This document shows, piece after piece, positions 63,351-64,000 of a DNA stretch of 64,000 nucleotides (its first letter is position 1; the number at the start of each line of letters is the position of its first letter). Source of the stretch: Corallococcus sp. EGB (GTDB lineage: Bacteria > Myxococcota > Myxococcia > Myxococcales > Myxococcaceae); the NCBI RefSeq assembly GCF_019968905.1, contig NZ_CP079946.1, positions 8,839,356-8,903,355 of the forward strand, written 5' to 3'. A model generated the notes under the pieces. That model had not been told where the DNA came from. It saw only the letters and a list, made by a program, of their open reading frames with translations, and searched no databases. The position numbers were made by a program, and so were the translations under genes.

Positions 63351-64000
63351 TCAGCGGCGGCGGCGGGACCACCGCACCCACACCCCGAGCGCCGCCAGGA
63401 AGAGGGGCGCCGTGGGAGTCGAACCGGCGACAGGGTTGCAACCGCAGCCCGACGCAGGCTCGGGCGTCTCATCCACAGGAGCGCCGGCATCCGGAACGCC
63501 CGCGTCCTCGGTGCCTGCGGTGGACCCACCGTCGGGCTCGCCGCCATCCGTGCCGCTGCCGCCATCCTGAGGGGCTTCGTCGACGACAGAGAAGCCACGC
63601 TCGGGGGACGGAGCGCTGGAGGCGCCTTGGGCATCCACGGCGCTCACGCGCCAGGAGTAGCTCCCCACGGCGAGCGCCTCGTTCGCGGCCAGGGTCCGGG
63701 CCGTCTCCGCCGTCCTGTACAGGCGAAGACGGGTGCCCCCCTGGAGGATCTCCAGGTCGTAGGCGAGGGCATCACCCTCCGCATCCGTGGAAGCGTCCCA
63801 CCGGAACGTGACGAGCCCTCCTGTCAGGTGGGCGTCCGCCTCCGGCGCGATGAGCACGGGCGCGGACGGCGGATGATGGATGTTCGTCACCTGGATGGAG
63901 ACCGTGGCGGCGGCGGAGAAGAACTCTCCATCCGACACACGGAAGGAGAAGCTGTCCGGGCCGGAGTAGCGGGCCGCGGGCTGATAGGTCGGGTTGGCTC
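63351..64000 (-). CDS. Surface protein with Ig/FnIII-like repeats and MYXO-CTERM tail (partial)
   Basis: The frame is open to the right edge of the window, so only the C-terminal ~216 residues are seen. From the edge: the end of a cadherin/Ig-like module (SGPDSFSFRVSDGEFFSAA), an FnIII/Ig-like domain (PVLIAPEADAHLTGGLVTFR, SYSWRVSAVDAQG), an acidic Gly/Ser/Asp linker, and the tail: a Gly-Cys-Gly-Cys cluster, a hydrophobic helix (PTAPLFLAALGVWV) and Arg-rich end (RWSRRRR). That is the MYXO-CTERM pattern, a sorting signal for myxobacterial surface proteins, where the Cys is processed and lipidated. Likely a secreted or surface-anchored adhesin or enzyme; its main domain lies outside the window. 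Confidence 0.82.
   Translation of the reverse strand, partial: ANPTYQPAARYSGPDSFSFRVSDGEFFSAAATVSIQVTNIHHPPSAPVLIAPEADAHLTGGLVTFRWDASTDAEGDALAYDLEILQGGTRLRLYRTAETARTLAANEALAVGSYSWRVSAVDAQGASSAPSPERGFSVVDEAPQDGGSGTDGGEPDGGSTAGTEDAGVPDAGAPVDETPEPASGCGCNPVAGSTPTAPLFLAALGVWVRWSRRRR

Overview
The window is very GC-rich and almost fully coding. It most resembles a myxobacterial chromosome of the family Myxococcaceae (Myxococcus/Corallococcus type). The grounds are the dense two-component and chemosensory gene content, chemosensory operons that include a CheA-CheY hybrid and a CheR-TPR fusion, a MYXO-CTERM-like protein tail at the right edge, and a carotenoid desaturase. No rRNA, tRNA, CRISPR array or phage structural gene was seen. 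The genus call is inference.

Layout. 1-6.5 kb: an orphan multi-pass chemoreceptor, a VOC protein behind a perfect inverted repeat, an overlapping dGTPase/nucleotidyltransferase pair and a phytoene-desaturase-like gene. 6.7-16.2 kb: chemosensory cluster 1 (CheW, CheR-TPR, CheW, CHASE3-type receptor, CheA-CheY hybrid, CheB, then a PAS/GAF kinase). 16.2-21.2 kb: LysR/SDR divergent pair, a CPA2 cation:proton antiporter and a DctA-type symporter. 21.2-27 kb: a receiver, a tiny exported basic protein behind a strong sigma-54 type promoter, a histidine kinase/NtrC-type pair, and a PAS kinase. 27-36.6 kb: chemosensory cluster 2 on the minus strand (CheY, CheA, CheW, a soluble all-helical receptor, a HEAT-repeat protein, CheR, CheB), with almost every junction overlapping. 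36.8-47 kb: a group of hybrid and multi-PAS kinases and stand-alone receivers, a cyclase-family hydrolase and a Fur-family regulator. 47-50.9 kb: envelope proteins, a metallophosphoesterase and DoxX. 51.1-54.6 kb: a four-gene operon joining a Cys-rich outer-membrane-type protein and a lipoprotein to a RegB/RegA redox two-component system. 54.7-63.2 kb: a decayed IS66 element, a mosaic of gene fragments, an M13 peptidase, an orphan FtsX/MacB-type permease, and a 321-bp internally deleted relative of the IS66 element. 63.35 kb to the end: a MYXO-CTERM surface protein that runs out of the window.

How the parts work together. Most of the window is signal transduction. Two self-contained chemosensory arrays each have their own receptor, adaptor, kinase and methylation enzymes. 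They probably control gliding, pili or other outputs, because no flagellar genes are present. Around them sit kinases and single-domain receivers whose partners are not obvious from position alone. The most promising candidates for something undescribed are the RegBA operon with its two envelope proteins, the HEAT-repeat chemosensory cluster with its unusual soluble receptor, and the sigma-54-promoted mini-protein next to a sigma-54 activator.
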